NCBI GenBank assembly: GCA_035517495.1
Contig: DATIYT010000047.1
Location: forward strand, 124,001-188,000
Length of the DNA stretch: 64,000 nucleotides
Direction: 5' to 3'
DNA from: DASZHJ01 sp035517495
GTDB lineage: Bacteria; Pseudomonadota; Alphaproteobacteria; ATCC43930; CGMCC-115725
Part shown: piece by piece, positions 33,660-43,191 of the stretch
Numbering within the stretch: the first letter of the stretch is position 1
How the letters are laid out: each line of letters starts with the position of its first letter
Translations under genes and position numbers: made by a program
The notes under the pieces: generated by a model
The model's database searches: none
Told to the model about the DNA's origin: nothing
Seen by the model: the letters and a program-made list of their open reading frames with translations, nothing else

Positions 33660-34451
33660 TCACGATCCCTCGATCGCAAGCGTGCCCTCAAGAACCAGCG
33701 CCGCGGGCCCACTGATGATGACGCGATCGTCACGATCCTCGCAAACGAGGTCGCCACCGCGATGGGATACTTGGCGAGCATAGAGGCGCTTCTTGCCGAG
33801 CCTGCGCGACCAGTAGGGAATGAGCGTGCAATGCGCGACACCCGACACGGGGTCTTCAGGAACGCCGTTAGCCGGAGCGAAAAATCGCGAGACGAAATCG
33901 CCGGGGCCGCCGGGAGCCGTCGCGATGACCGCAGCCCGGTCCAACGCCGCAAGGCGACCCATGTTCGGCGCGAGGGCGCGCACATCGCGCTCGTGCTCGA
34001 ATACCGCGAGGTAGTGCTGTGCCGCTAGGACCTCGACCGGCGTAGCGCGGAGCCCTTCGACAAGGCCGGGAGGCGCATCGCAGCGAACCGGTATGCGCGC
34101 CGGAAAGTCCATCTCCAGCATCTTGCTGTTTCGCGTGACGAGGAGCGAGCCGCTCCGGCTCGAAAAGCGAATCTCCGTGAGGGGCGCGTTCAGCCGCTCG
34201 AAGATCACGAAGGCCGCGGCGAGGGTCGCGTGACCGACCAGATCGACTTCCAGTGTCGGCGTGAACCAGCGGATATGCCAGGAATTATCCGCATTCGGCA
34301 CGATGAACGCCGTCTCGGAAAGGTTCATTTCGGCCGCGATCGCCTGCATTGTCGGTTCTGGCAGCCAATCCCTGAGCACGCAGATGGCTGCGGGGTTGCC
34401 GGCAAACGGCCGATCGGCGAACGCATCGACGAGATAGAGCGGTATGGTCAT
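33660..34451 (-). CDS. PhzF-family isomerase/epimerase-like protein
   Basis: A 263-residue PhzF-family protein with the two-domain diaminopimelate-epimerase-like fold: PLYLVDAFADRPFAGNPAAICVL, NLSETAFIVP with the catalytic Glu region, RWFTPTLEVDLVGHATLAAAF and ENGVPEDPVSGVAHCTLIPYW-like segments. These proteins isomerise small acids and are often found beside amino acid genes. The start at 34451 overlaps the D-aminoacylase stop as ATGA. Its neighbours suggest a role in isomerising an amino acid or related compound; the substrate is not visible. Confidence 0.88.
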   Translation of the reverse strand: MTIPLYLVDAFADRPFAGNPAAICVLRDWLPEPTMQAIAAEMNLSETAFIVPNADNSWHIRWFTPTLEVDLVGHATLAAAFVIFERLNAPLTEIRFSSRSGSLLVTRNSKMLEMDFPARIPVRCDAPPGLVEGLRATPVEVLAAQHYLAVFEHERDVRALAPNMGRLAALDRAAVIATAPGGPGDFVSRFFAPANGVPEDPVSGVAHCTLIPYWSRRLGKKRLYARQVSHRGGDLVCEDRDDRVIISGPAALVLEGTLAIEGS

Positions 34452-35896
34452 GCCAGGTTTTCCCGACGGAGCGAGCGACCGGGTCGCTTGCCGGTTGCCG
34501 TTCCCTCTTCCCACACGATTTGGCCGTTCACCAGGACAGCATCGATTCCGCCCGCGGGCTCTGCCGGCTTCGTGAAGGTGCTGCGGTCGCTTACCGTGTC
34601 GGGATCGAAGATCACGAGATCCGCGAAGGCGCCAGGGCGAATTACCCCGCGGTCGCGGAACCCAAACCAACGGGCGGGTAGGCTCGTCATCCTCCGCACC
34701 GCCTCCTCGAGGTTGAAGAGGCCGAGATCGCGGCTGTAGTGACCGAGGACGCGCGGAAACGTGCCCCAGAGGCGGGGATGCGGGTGTACGTCGTGAGGCA
34801 ATCCATCCGAGCCGATCATCGTGTGCTCATAGGCGAGGATGGCGCGGACGTCGCCTTCGTCGAGCTGAAAATAGATCGCGCCAGCGGGCAATAACCGTTC
34901 CGCGGCAACAGGAGCCTCGCATCCCCATTCCGAGGCGATGTCGTCGAGCATTCTTCCGGCAAGTTTGGGAAATGGCGTCGACCACGTGACCATGATCTTC
35001 ACACCTGGTTTTGCGCGGCCGGGGTCGAGCGTTTTCGAGCTCGCGTTGTAGGGGTACGCGTCGAGCCCTATGGCCTGGGACCGCCGCGCCTTTTCGATCG
35101 CGTCGAGGGTGGCCGCGGCCTTGCCGAAGTTCGCGGCTCCCGTGCATTGGTGGTGCGAAATCGTCAGGGGAACTTGGGCTTGCCGACCGATCGCGAGAGC
35201 CTCGTCGATTGCTTCTTCCAGATGCTCGAAATAATTCCGGTGATGCGAGCAGTAGAGCCCGCCGAGCGGCTTGACGGCTTCGACCAGCGATAAGACCTCC
35301 TCGGTGGAGGCCGCTGCCGCGCCCGGATAATCAAGGCCGGTCGAAAACCCGATCGCGCCATCTTCCATCGCGAGTGTGACTTGGCGGCGCATCTCGTCGA
35401 TCTCCGCGGCGGTCGCGCAACGGTCGAGGCGATCCATGATACGATGGCGCAAGGTAATGTGCCCGACCAGTGCACCGCAATTGACGGCCGGCGGCGCGCG
35501 GTCGAGCGCATCGATGTAATCGCCAAATCGCTCGAAGCGGAACCAGCCGCTCTCGCTGCCGAGCAGGTCGAGGGGAGGCGCAGGTATTCCCTCGAGCGGC
35601 AGAGGCGAGAGGCTCACGCCGCAATTACCGACGATAACGCTGGTCACGCCCTGGCTTATCTTGGGAACCATGTCCGGCATCGAGAGCAACGCACGGTCAT
35701 CGTGGGTGTGCGCGTCAATGAAGCCGGGGGCGACAATGCGGTTCGTCGCGTCGATGTCTTTCACGCCTGACGAATGCGCGATCGCCCCGACCGCGGCAAT
35801 GCGGTCGCCGGCGACCGCCACGTCGGCGCGGAAACGTGCCAGCCCAGTTCCGTCGATTACATAGCCATTGCGAATGACCAGATCGGCGTCGGTCAC
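34448..35896 (-). CDS. N-acyl-D-amino-acid deacylase
   Basis: A 482-residue amidohydrolase-superfamily enzyme closely following Alcaligenes D-aminoacylase: metal-binding IDAHTHDDRALL, VGNCGVSLSP with a conserved Cys, GFSTGLDYPGA, SHHRNYFEHLEEAIDEAL, ISHHQCTGAANFGKA, GSDGLPHDVHPHPRLWG and RMTSLPARWFGF. It hydrolyses N-acyl-D-amino acids to the free D-amino acid. It shares an operon with the PuuE-type gene (1-base gap) and with PhzF (4-base overlap). Start at 35896. Confidence 0.93.
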   Translation of the reverse strand: MTDADLVIRNGYVIDGTGLARFRADVAVAGDRIAAVGAIAHSSGVKDIDATNRIVAPGFIDAHTHDDRALLSMPDMVPKISQGVTSVIVGNCGVSLSPLPLEGIPAPPLDLLGSESGWFRFERFGDYIDALDRAPPAVNCGALVGHITLRHRIMDRLDRCATAAEIDEMRRQVTLAMEDGAIGFSTGLDYPGAAAASTEEVLSLVEAVKPLGGLYCSHHRNYFEHLEEAIDEALAIGRQAQVPLTISHHQCTGAANFGKAAATLDAIEKARRSQAIGLDAYPYNASSKTLDPGRAKPGVKIMVTWSTPFPKLAGRMLDDIASEWGCEAPVAAERLLPAGAIYFQLDEGDVRAILAYEHTMIGSDGLPHDVHPHPRLWGTFPRVLGHYSRDLGLFNLEEAVRRMTSLPARWFGFRDRGVIRPGAFADLVIFDPDTVSDRSTFTKPAEPAGGIDAVLVNGQIVWEEGTATGKRPGRSLRRENLA

Positions 35897-35897
35897 T

Positions 35898-36809
35898 TTA
35901 TCCTCCGGGCGGCGGGTGATGCTGGCGCCAGTGCCGGGCGATCTCCTCGCGGCGGCAAACCCAGACCCTGTCGTGGCGTAGCGCGTAATCGACGAATTGC
36001 GCGAACGCCACCGCCCGGGATGGTTTTCCCGCGAGCCTGCAATGCACGGCCGCAGTCATCATTTTTGGCGTATCGGCGCCTTCGCGGTAAAGCGCGTCGA
36101 AATTGTCACGGAGCGAAACGAAGAAGTCGCCGGCTTGGTTCCAGCCGAGGCCGCGCGCAAGGCGAGTGTCGTTATCGTCAAGGGTGTGCGGTACGATCAG
36201 ATGCGGGCGACCGTAATCATGTGTCCAATACGGGAGCTCGTCGTTGTAGGCATCGCTGTCGTACAGAAATCCCCCCTCCTCGACGATCAGCCTTCGCGTG
36301 TTCGCACTCGGCGTACCGACGTACCAGCCGACAGGCCGACTGCCGGTCAGCCGCTGGATTGCCTCGACTGACATTCGGATATGCTCGCGCTCCGTCGCCT
36401 CGTCGATACCCTGATAGTCGATCCAACGCCAGCCGTGATCGGCGACGTCGCACCCGCAGCGGACCAGAGCCTCGGCGACGCGGGGATTGCGTTCCAACGC
36501 CGTCGCCACAGCGTAGGTCGTGAACGGAACCTGTCGCTCGGCGAAGACGCGCAAGAGCCGCCAGAAGCCGACACGGCTGCCATACTCGTATGCCGACTCC
36601 ATGTTGAGATCGCGTCCACCCACAATCGGGGCTGTGGCGGCCAAATCCGATAGGCGCGTTTCCGACGTCTTATCGCCGTGCAGAATCGACCGCTCGCCGC
36701 CCTCCTCGTAGTTGAGGACAAAATTCAGGGCGAGCCTGGCGCCGCCGGGCCAACGAGCCTGCGGCGGCTTTTCCGCATAGCCAATGAGATCGCGAGGATA
36801 TCCGGCCAT
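35898..36809 (-). CDS. PuuE-type polysaccharide-deacetylase-fold hydrolase (allantoinase-like)
   Basis: A 303-residue protein matching PuuE: LNFVLNYEEGGERSILHGD, ESAYEYGSRVGFWRLLRVFAERQ, DVADHGWRWIDYQGID, VGWYVGTPSANTRRLIVEEGGFLYDSDAYNDELPYW. PuuE is a cofactor-light allantoinase of the NodB fold that opens a hydantoin ring. Here it sits with N-carbamoyl-amino acid hydrolases, so it may open allantoin or 5-substituted hydantoins. It is the first gene of the minus-strand arm of the island. Start at 36809. Confidence 0.9.
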   Translation of the reverse strand: MAGYPRDLIGYAEKPPQARWPGGARLALNFVLNYEEGGERSILHGDKTSETRLSDLAATAPIVGGRDLNMESAYEYGSRVGFWRLLRVFAERQVPFTTYAVATALERNPRVAEALVRCGCDVADHGWRWIDYQGIDEATEREHIRMSVEAIQRLTGSRPVGWYVGTPSANTRRLIVEEGGFLYDSDAYNDELPYWTHDYGRPHLIVPHTLDDNDTRLARGLGWNQAGDFFVSLRDNFDALYREGADTPKMMTAAVHCRLAGKPSRAVAFAQFVDYALRHDRVWVCRREEIARHWRQHHPPPGG

Positions 36810-36977
36810 CGGCGTCTGGTCTTGCTGAACGAGATTAGCGCCGCCACTACCTGCGTGTCACCCGCGTTCCCGGTCGATATTGCGTCTCGCTTGATTGTCC
36901 GATTTATACTACCGGAGACAAGAGCCGACTGCTGGTCTCGCGACGGTTCTGGACTTCGCTAGCACACGGAACGACCG

Positions 36978-38258
36978 ATGGCTGCATCACTGGGTTCGAC
37001 CGGGCCCGACCTGGAACTCGCGTTGCGGCTCTTCGACGAGTTACGGTCGCGCACCGGCGGCGAGCACGGGATAACCCGCGATTCCTATGGGCCTGGCGAG
37101 CAAACCGCGCACGAAATCGTGGCTGCTGCGGCGAAGGCCGACGGGCTCGAGGTCAGTCGCGACGCCGCGGCCAATCTCTATGTAACGTTGCCGGGACGAA
37201 ATCGCAGGGCACCCATCCTGCTCATGGGGTCGCATCTCGACTCCGTGCCGCATGGCGGGAATTTCGACGGCGCTGCGGGCGTGATCGCGGGCATAGCGAC
37301 GCTCGCGGCGCTGCGGCGGGCAAATCAAATTCCGGCCTTTGATCTCACGGTCATGGCGATCCGTGCCGAGGAAGCCGCGTGGTTCGACGCATCCTATGTC
37401 GGCTCGCGCGCCGCATTCGGCCTATTGACCGATCGAGAAATTGACGGTGTGCGTCGATCCGATACCGGGCGCACTCTGGCCGAGCATATGATCGAATGCG
37501 GCGCCAATCCGGCCGCGCTCCGTCGCGGCGAACGGTTTTTGGCGACCGATCGGCTGCGTGGATTCATCGAGCTGCATATCGAGCAAGGCCCCATCCTCGA
37601 GCGGGCCGGCGCGTCCGTGGGGATTGTCACGGGCATCCGCGGATGCCGACGGTTCCGCAATGCGCGGTGCGTCGGCACTTACGCGCATTCCGGCGCCGAG
37701 CCACGAAACCACCGTAGCGACGCGGTAGCCGCCACCGTCGCGCTCATCGCACGGCTCGAAGCGGAGTGGATCGCGCTCGAAACTGCCGGACATGATTTGA
37801 CCTTCACCGTTGGAGAGCTCTACACCGATGCCGCGCTGCACGGTCCCAGCAAGGTTGCGGGAGAGGCTCGCTTCGTGCTCGATTTCCGCAGCCTCTCCGA
37901 CGCGATCATGCTGCAAATGTGCGAGCGCTCCTGCGCGCTTGCTGCCGAGCTGGGTCGCGACTATCGCGTCAAATTCGAGCTCGGCGAACCTCTCTTCAGC
38001 GCGCCCGCACTGCTCGACGCCGATATGCGTCGCCGCTTCGCCGCTGCGGCGTCGATGCGCGGCACTCCGTCTATCGAAATGGCAAGCGGTGCGGGTCACG
38101 ATGCTTCCGTTTTCGCCAACCTCGGCGTACCGACGGGAATGATCTTTGTCCGCAACGCCCATGGCAGCCACAATTCGAACGAGGCGATGGACGCGCGGGA
38201 TTTCGCGGCGGCCGCGCACGTCCTGTTCGACGTCATCGCGGAGGAGGCGATACCATGA
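36978..38258 (+). CDS. M20-family N-carbamoyl-L-amino acid / allantoate amidohydrolase
   Basis: A 426-residue metallopeptidase-fold hydrolase. Metal ligands appear in MGSHLDSVPHGGNFDGAAGV (His and Asp), MAIRAEEAAWFD (Glu pair), FIELHIEQGPILE (His) and VRNAHGSHNSNEAMD (His near the C-terminus). This set is typical of allantoate amidohydrolase and N-carbamoyl-L-amino acid hydrolases. It removes a carbamoyl group as CO2 and ammonia. It starts the plus-strand arm, divergent from PuuE, and ends overlapping the next start (ATGA). The 168-base divergent gap should hold the shared promoters. Confidence 0.9.
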   Translation: MAASLGSTGPDLELALRLFDELRSRTGGEHGITRDSYGPGEQTAHEIVAAAAKADGLEVSRDAAANLYVTLPGRNRRAPILLMGSHLDSVPHGGNFDGAAGVIAGIATLAALRRANQIPAFDLTVMAIRAEEAAWFDASYVGSRAAFGLLTDREIDGVRRSDTGRTLAEHMIECGANPAALRRGERFLATDRLRGFIELHIEQGPILERAGASVGIVTGIRGCRRFRNARCVGTYAHSGAEPRNHRSDAVAATVALIARLEAEWIALETAGHDLTFTVGELYTDAALHGPSKVAGEARFVLDFRSLSDAIMLQMCERSCALAAELGRDYRVKFELGEPLFSAPALLDADMRRRFAAAASMRGTPSIEMASGAGHDASVFANLGVPTGMIFVRNAHGSHNSNEAMDARDFAAAAHVLFDVIAEEAIP

Positions 38259-39406
38259 CCGAGACGGACGTCGTCGTTATCGGTGGCGGCATGGCGGGCG
38301 CCAGCGCGGCTTACGAAATCGCGGCTCATCGCCGTCTGGTACTGCTGGAGCGCGAGCAATCCTGCGGCTATCACTCGACCGGGCGTTCCGCGGCGAGCTT
38401 CACGGAGAATTATGGGAATGCGGTCATCCGCCGGCTTGCCCACGCGAGCCGGCTGTTCTTTGAGCATCCGCCCGCCGGCTTTTCCGAGGTAGCGCTGGTC
38501 GCGCCGAGGGGCATCCTCACCATTGCACGGGTCGACCAACTGGGGATGCTGGAGAGCGCATTCGAGGAAGGCCGGACCTTCGTCCCCGACCTCCGGGAAA
38601 TCGACGCTTCTGCCGCGATCGCGAGAGTTCCGATCCTCCGGCGTGACCATATTGCGCGCGCCTTCCTCGAGCCGCGCTCACGCGATATTGACGTGCATGC
38701 GGCGCATCAAGCCTTCTTGAGGGGACTCAGGGCCCGGGGAGGCGTGATCGTCACCGGCGCGGAGGTCTTGGCGCTGCACCGGCGCGATGCGCGCTGGCAG
38801 ATTGAGAGCAAGGCCGGCGAATTTCGGGCCGCAGTCGTCGTCAACGCCGCGGGCGCATGGGCGGACCTTGTGGCGGCGGCGGCCGGCGCACGGACGGTCT
38901 CTCTGATGCCCAAGCGCCGCACGGCCTTCTCGGTCGATGTGCCCGCGGGCGTCGACATCGCGACATGGCCGCTGGTGGACGATGTCGCCGGAGAATTCTA
39001 CTTCAAGCCCGATGCCGGCCGATTGCTCGTATCGCCCGCGGACGCAACACCGAGCCCGCCGACCGATGCGCAGCCCGAGGAGATCGACGTGGCGGTCGGC
39101 GTCGACCGGCTGCAGCGCGCGACAACGTTGGTGGTCCAGCGCGTCACGCACAAGTGGGCAGGCCTGCGCAGTTTCGTCGCCGACGGCTCCCCCGTCGTCG
39201 GATGGGACAGCGAGATCGATGGCTTCTTCTGGCTCGCGGCGCAGGGCGGCTACGGGATCAAGACGGCACCCGCTTTGGCGCGCGCCGCGGCCAAACTGAT
39301 GGAGAGCGGCCAGTTGCCGCGGGACCTGCACGAGGCAGGTCTGGATGTCTCGGATTTGGCGCCCGCACGCTGCCGCACGGCAGCAACGGTGCTCGCCGCA
39401 ACGTAA
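38255..39406 (+). CDS. D-amino acid dehydrogenase, DauA (D-arginine dehydrogenase)-like
   Basis: A 383-residue FAD-dependent oxidoreductase that aligns closely with Pseudomonas D-arginine dehydrogenase: DVVVIGGGMAGASAAYEIA binds FAD; GYHSTGRSAASFTENYGN; PPAGFSEVALVAPRG; RSRDIDVHAAHQAFLRGLRA; PKRRTAFSVDVPAG; RSFVADGSPVVGW; FFWLAAQGGYGIKTAPA. It would oxidise D-amino acids to 2-oxoacids and ammonia. Start at 38255, overlapping the upstream stop; a longer upstream frame is not real. Next to it are D-specific hydrolases, a coherent pathway. Confidence 0.92.
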   Translation: MTETDVVVIGGGMAGASAAYEIAAHRRLVLLEREQSCGYHSTGRSAASFTENYGNAVIRRLAHASRLFFEHPPAGFSEVALVAPRGILTIARVDQLGMLESAFEEGRTFVPDLREIDASAAIARVPILRRDHIARAFLEPRSRDIDVHAAHQAFLRGLRARGGVIVTGAEVLALHRRDARWQIESKAGEFRAAVVVNAAGAWADLVAAAAGARTVSLMPKRRTAFSVDVPAGVDIATWPLVDDVAGEFYFKPDAGRLLVSPADATPSPPTDAQPEEIDVAVGVDRLQRATTLVVQRVTHKWAGLRSFVADGSPVVGWDSEIDGFFWLAAQGGYGIKTAPALARAAAKLMESGQLPRDLHEAGLDVSDLAPARCRTAATVLAAT

Positions 39407-39424
39407 GGCCAAGGGAGGATCCAC

Positions 39425-40372
39425 ATGGCGCACTATCTGAACCTCGCCGCCGGGCAATTGGGCCCCATTGCCCGCGACGAGCCGCGGCGTTCGGTCGTGC
39501 AGCGCATGATTGCATTGCTGCATGAAGCCAAGGCGCGCGACTGCAGCTTCGTGGTATTTCCGGAAATGGCGCTGACCACATTTTTCCCGCGTTGGTACAT
39601 AACCGATTGGGCCGAGGTCGATCGCTTCTTCGAGACCGCGATGCCGGGAGCGGAGACTCTACCGCTCTTCGACGAGGCCGCACGCCTCGGGATCGGTTTC
39701 TATCTCGGCTACTGCGAGCTCACCCAGGAACACGGACAAACGCACCGCTACAACAGCGCGGTACTGGTGGAGCGCGACGGCCGCGTTGTCGCGAAGTACC
39801 GGAAGGTCCACGTACCCGGCAGCGCGGTCAATGACCCGACCATGCCGTTCCAGCATCTCGAGAAGCTCTACTTCGAGGATGGAAATCTCGGCTTTGATGT
39901 CTGGGATGCCTTCGGCTGCAAGGTCGGTATGGCGATTTGCAACGACCGCCGTTGGCCTGAGACTTATCGGGTCATGGCGCTCAAGGGAGCAGACCTCGTC
40001 GTTCTCGGTTACAACACGCCGTCTCAACTCCCCGACTGGCCCGACCAGAATGCGCATCGCGCGTTCCATCATCTGCTTTGCATGCAGGCGGCGGCCTATC
40101 AGAATGGAATATGGATCGTCGCAACCGCCAAGGCCGGACGCGAGGAGGGCGTCGATATGCTGGCCCATAGCTGCGTCATCGCTCCATCGGGCGATGTCGT
40201 GGCGCTGTCGCGGAGCTCTGGAGACGAGATCGTCGCGTACCGATGCGATCTCGATCTTTCTCCATACTACAAAAGCTTTTTCGATTTTGAACGCAACCGG
40301 CGACCCGAGCATTATGGGATCATCGTTGATGCTGGTCGCGGCAATTCTCCGGGTGGAACGCGCCGCGTGTAG
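39425..40372 (+). CDS. N-carbamoyl-D-amino acid hydrolase
   Basis: A 315-residue nitrilase-superfamily enzyme nearly colinear with Agrobacterium N-carbamoyl-D-amino acid amidohydrolase. The Glu-Lys-Cys triad falls at the same numbers, Glu47 (VVFPEMALT), Lys127 (KYRKVHVPG) and Cys172 (MAICNDRRWPE). FHHLLCMQAAAYQNGIW and LAHSCVIAPSGDVVAL are family segments. It releases D-amino acids from their N-carbamoyl derivatives. Eighteen bases separate it from the DauA-like gene, with GGGAGGATCC upstream of the ATG. Confidence 0.95.
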   Translation: MAHYLNLAAGQLGPIARDEPRRSVVQRMIALLHEAKARDCSFVVFPEMALTTFFPRWYITDWAEVDRFFETAMPGAETLPLFDEAARLGIGFYLGYCELTQEHGQTHRYNSAVLVERDGRVVAKYRKVHVPGSAVNDPTMPFQHLEKLYFEDGNLGFDVWDAFGCKVGMAICNDRRWPETYRVMALKGADLVVLGYNTPSQLPDWPDQNAHRAFHHLLCMQAAAYQNGIWIVATAKAGREEGVDMLAHSCVIAPSGDVVALSRSSGDEIVAYRCDLDLSPYYKSFFDFERNRRPEHYGIIVDAGRGNSPGGTRRV

Positions 40373-40399
40373 ACTGTGCTCATCGCTTTTATTAGTATC

Positions 40400-40411
40400 G
40401 TCTCGGGAGAC
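40400..40411. promoter_or_regulatory. Short inverted repeat upstream of the transporter genes
   Basis: Five-base arms GTCTC and GAGAC with two bases between them, between the carbamoylase stop and the transporter start. A similar GGAGACA occurs in the divergent gap near 36920. Possibly an operator of the island's regulator, but the signal is weak and no regulator gene is inside the island. Confidence 0.25.
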
Positions 40412-40501
40412 ACCAATAGATAACCACAGAGCGTCGCCAATCCGCCGCTCCTGAAGCCCTCGTCCGGTGCGAGCGTGCTGGCAGACGAACGGGAGGCAGA
40501 C

Positions 40502-42175
40502 ATGTCGAGTGATCGCGAACACGTCTTTATTCCGAAATTGCGCGAATATTTGGCAGCCGGCCGCATCGACCGGCGAGAGTTCCTGCGAACCGCCACGCTG
40601 CTGGGGCTATCGGCGAGCACGGCCTATGCCTTCGCCGGCGCCGTCGATCCGCGCGCGGCGTTTGCGCAGGCCGCCCTGCCGAAGGGCGGCCGCATTCGCA
40701 TCGGCATGCGGGTGCACGAGATAAAAGACCCCATGACCATTTCCTGGACCGAAGCCAGCAATCTCGTGCGCCAGGTTTGCGAGTATCTGACCCGAACCGA
40801 CCAGGACAACATCACGCATCCGCTGCTGCTCGAACGCTGGGAAGCGAGTCCCGACTTAAAGACCTGGACACTCTATGTTCGCAAGGAAGCCAAGTGGCGG
40901 AGCGGAAAACCTTTCCTCGCCGATGACGTGGTCTGGAACATCACGCGGGCACTCGACCCGAAGACGGGGTCGTCGGTCCTGGGCTTGATGAAGGGTTACA
41001 TGCTCGCGGAGTACGACACCGGCGAGAAAGACGCGGCCGGCAAACCCAAGATGTCGACGCGTCTCTGGGATGCGAACGCGATCCAGAAGATCGACGATCA
41101 CACCGTGCGCTTGAACTGCAAGGAGGCGCAGTTGGCGGTGCCCGAGCATCTCTTCCACTATCCCTTCTACATGCTCGATCCCGAGCAGAACGGCGCGTTC
41201 AGCGAGAAAGTGAATGGCACCGGTCCCTTCCAATTGATCAGCTATCAGGCGGGCCAGCGCGCGGTGCTGAACGCCCGCAAAGATTATTGGGGCACTCCGG
41301 CGAACATCGATACGCTCGAATTCATCGATCTCGGCAACGATACCGCGGCACCGGTGGCGGCGCTCGCCTCGAAGCAGGTCGACGGGCTCTACGAGGTCGA
41401 CTTCGCGCAGCTCGACGCCGTGAAGGCGCTGCCGGACGTCCAGCTCTATCCGATCACGACGGCCCAGACCGGCGTCGCGCGAGGAAAATACAATGAGAAG
41501 CCCTTCAACGACGTGCGAGTGCGGCAGGCGCTGAAGTTGGCCGTGGACCAGCAGAAAGTCATCGACGTGGTTTTCCGCGGCATTGGCGGCATCGGCGAGC
41601 ATCATCACGTGGCGCCGGTTCATCCTGAATATGCGAAATTGCCGATGGTGAAACCAGACCCCGAGAAGGCCAAGCAACTGCTGGCTGAAGCGGGATATCC
41701 CGAGGGGCTCGACGTAGAAGTTGTCTGCAAGAACCAACCGGCGTGGGAATCGGCAGTCACGACTGTGATGGCGGAGATGTGGAAGGCCGTTGGATTCAAG
41801 GTGAAGATCAACGTGATGCCCGCGGATAGCTATTGGCCCATATGGACGAAAGCGCCATTCAGCTTCACGAGCTGGGCCCACCGACCGCTCGGCGTGATGA
41901 CCTATAGCCTCGCCTATCGCACCGGCGTCCCGTGGAACGAATCGAGCTACTCGAATCCTGAATTTGATAAGTTACTCACTCAGGCCGAGGGGACGCTCGA
42001 CGTCGACAAACGCCGCGTCGTCATGGCCAAGCTGGAGAAGATTCTCCAGGACGACGGCCCGATCGTGCAGCCGCTCTGGCGCGTGATCCAGACGGGTTAC
42101 GACAAGCGCGTGAAGGGCTTTCGGATGCATCCGACGCAGTACATCTTCGCCGAACAACTGGCGATCGAGAGCTAG
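40502..42175 (+). CDS. ABC transporter substrate-binding protein, family 5 (peptide/opine type)
   Basis: A 557-residue binding protein. A Tat-type signal is present: DRREFLRTATLLGLSAS with Arg24 and Arg25, cleavage near VDPRAAFAQA. The mature part has the family 5 scaffold: PLLLERWEASPDLKTWTLYVRKEAKW, FLADDVVWNITRALDPKTGS, NGTGPFQLISYQAGQRAVLNARKDYWG, FNDVRVRQALKLAVDQQKVID. It captures a peptide-like or amino acid derivative for the permeases that follow. GGGAGGCAGAC lies before the ATG at 40502; the frame is open a little further upstream. Confidence 0.92.
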   Translation: MSSDREHVFIPKLREYLAAGRIDRREFLRTATLLGLSASTAYAFAGAVDPRAAFAQAALPKGGRIRIGMRVHEIKDPMTISWTEASNLVRQVCEYLTRTDQDNITHPLLLERWEASPDLKTWTLYVRKEAKWRSGKPFLADDVVWNITRALDPKTGSSVLGLMKGYMLAEYDTGEKDAAGKPKMSTRLWDANAIQKIDDHTVRLNCKEAQLAVPEHLFHYPFYMLDPEQNGAFSEKVNGTGPFQLISYQAGQRAVLNARKDYWGTPANIDTLEFIDLGNDTAAPVAALASKQVDGLYEVDFAQLDAVKALPDVQLYPITTAQTGVARGKYNEKPFNDVRVRQALKLAVDQQKVIDVVFRGIGGIGEHHHVAPVHPEYAKLPMVKPDPEKAKQLLAEAGYPEGLDVEVVCKNQPAWESAVTTVMAEMWKAVGFKVKINVMPADSYWPIWTKAPFSFTSWAHRPLGVMTYSLAYRTGVPWNESSYSNPEFDKLLTQAEGTLDVDKRRVVMAKLEKILQDDGPIVQPLWRVIQTGYDKRVKGFRMHPTQYIFAEQLAIES

Positions 42176-42258
42176 CCGGCGTCAAGGCAAGGTCCTCGCG
42201 ACATCGAAACGACGTCGGAAGGCCGAATTTTGGTATCCGTCAGTGAAAGATCGGCCGG

Positions 42259-43191
42259 ATGCTTAAGCTGATCGGGCGGCGCGTCGTCTATATGGCCGCG
42301 ACCATGCTTGCCGCATCGGTGCTTCTGTTCCTCCTGTTCGAGCTCTCGCCACAGGAAGTGGTGGTGAACGCGCTGGGCCCTTACGCGACGCCCGAGCAGC
42401 AGCAGGCGTGGCTGCTTGCTAATGGATACGATCGGCCGGCTCTAATCCGCTATTTGGACTGGCTCGGTCGCTTCGTGATCGGCGACTGGGGCATGTCGCG
42501 CGTACTCGCGGCTCCCGTCGCGACATTGGTTTGGACGCACCTTGCAAACACCGCGATATTGGCGTTCTGGTTTTTCGTCTTCCTTGTGCCGCTCTCGCTC
42601 GGGCTCGGGGTCATCGCCGGCATGCGGGAAGGCTCGCTGCCCGATCGCATCATCTCGACTGCCTGCGTCATCGGTGCGTCGGTTCCACCATTCGCCAGCA
42701 CCGTTCTGGTTTCGGCGGTCTTCGTCTTCGGTTTGCACTGGTTGCCCGGCACCAGCAGCATGATCGACGGATTCTCCTATCGCGAACTCGTCATGCCCGT
42801 GATGGTGCTCGTGCTCTACGATTTCGGCTACGTCGCGCGCATTACGCGCGCGGCGATGTCGGAAGTTATGACGACCGCCTATATGCGAACCGCCTTGCTG
42901 AAGGGGCTTCCGCGAGGGCGCGTCATCATCCGACATGCCCTGCGCAATGCGTTGATTGCGCCCTTCACCGTGCTGATGCTGCACGTGAACTGGCTCATCG
43001 CGGGGGTCATCGTCGTTGAGTTCTTTTTCGCCTACAAGGGTTTCGGCTCGCTCATCTTGGAAGCTTCCCTGGGTCACGATCTGTTTCTGCTGGAAGCCTG
43101 CACGATGGTGACGGTCGTAATCGCAGTCGCGACGCAAACCATCGCGGACGTCGCTTACGTCTACCTGAACCCGCGGATTCGGTTTCGATGA
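42259..43191 (+). CDS. ABC transporter permease, DppB-type
   Basis: A 310-residue permease with six membrane segments in the DppB/OppB pattern: N-terminal LIGRRVVYMAATMLAASVLLFLLFELSP, then the coupling-loop motif around RAAMSEVMTTAYMRTALLKGLPRGRVIIRHALRNALIAP. It forms the channel with the next gene. It overlaps that gene's start (ATGA). Confidence 0.92.
   Translation: MLKLIGRRVVYMAATMLAASVLLFLLFELSPQEVVVNALGPYATPEQQQAWLLANGYDRPALIRYLDWLGRFVIGDWGMSRVLAAPVATLVWTHLANTAILAFWFFVFLVPLSLGLGVIAGMREGSLPDRIISTACVIGASVPPFASTVLVSAVFVFGLHWLPGTSSMIDGFSYRELVMPVMVLVLYDFGYVARITRAAMSEVMTTAYMRTALLKGLPRGRVIIRHALRNALIAPFTVLMLHVNWLIAGVIVVEFFFAYKGFGSLILEASLGHDLFLLEACTMVTVVIAVATQTIADVAYVYLNPRIRFR

Noticed and set aside
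37919..38254. Upstream extension of the DauA-like gene
   Set aside because: The frame is open but overlaps the M20 gene and is unlike any domain; homologues start at the ATG of 38255.
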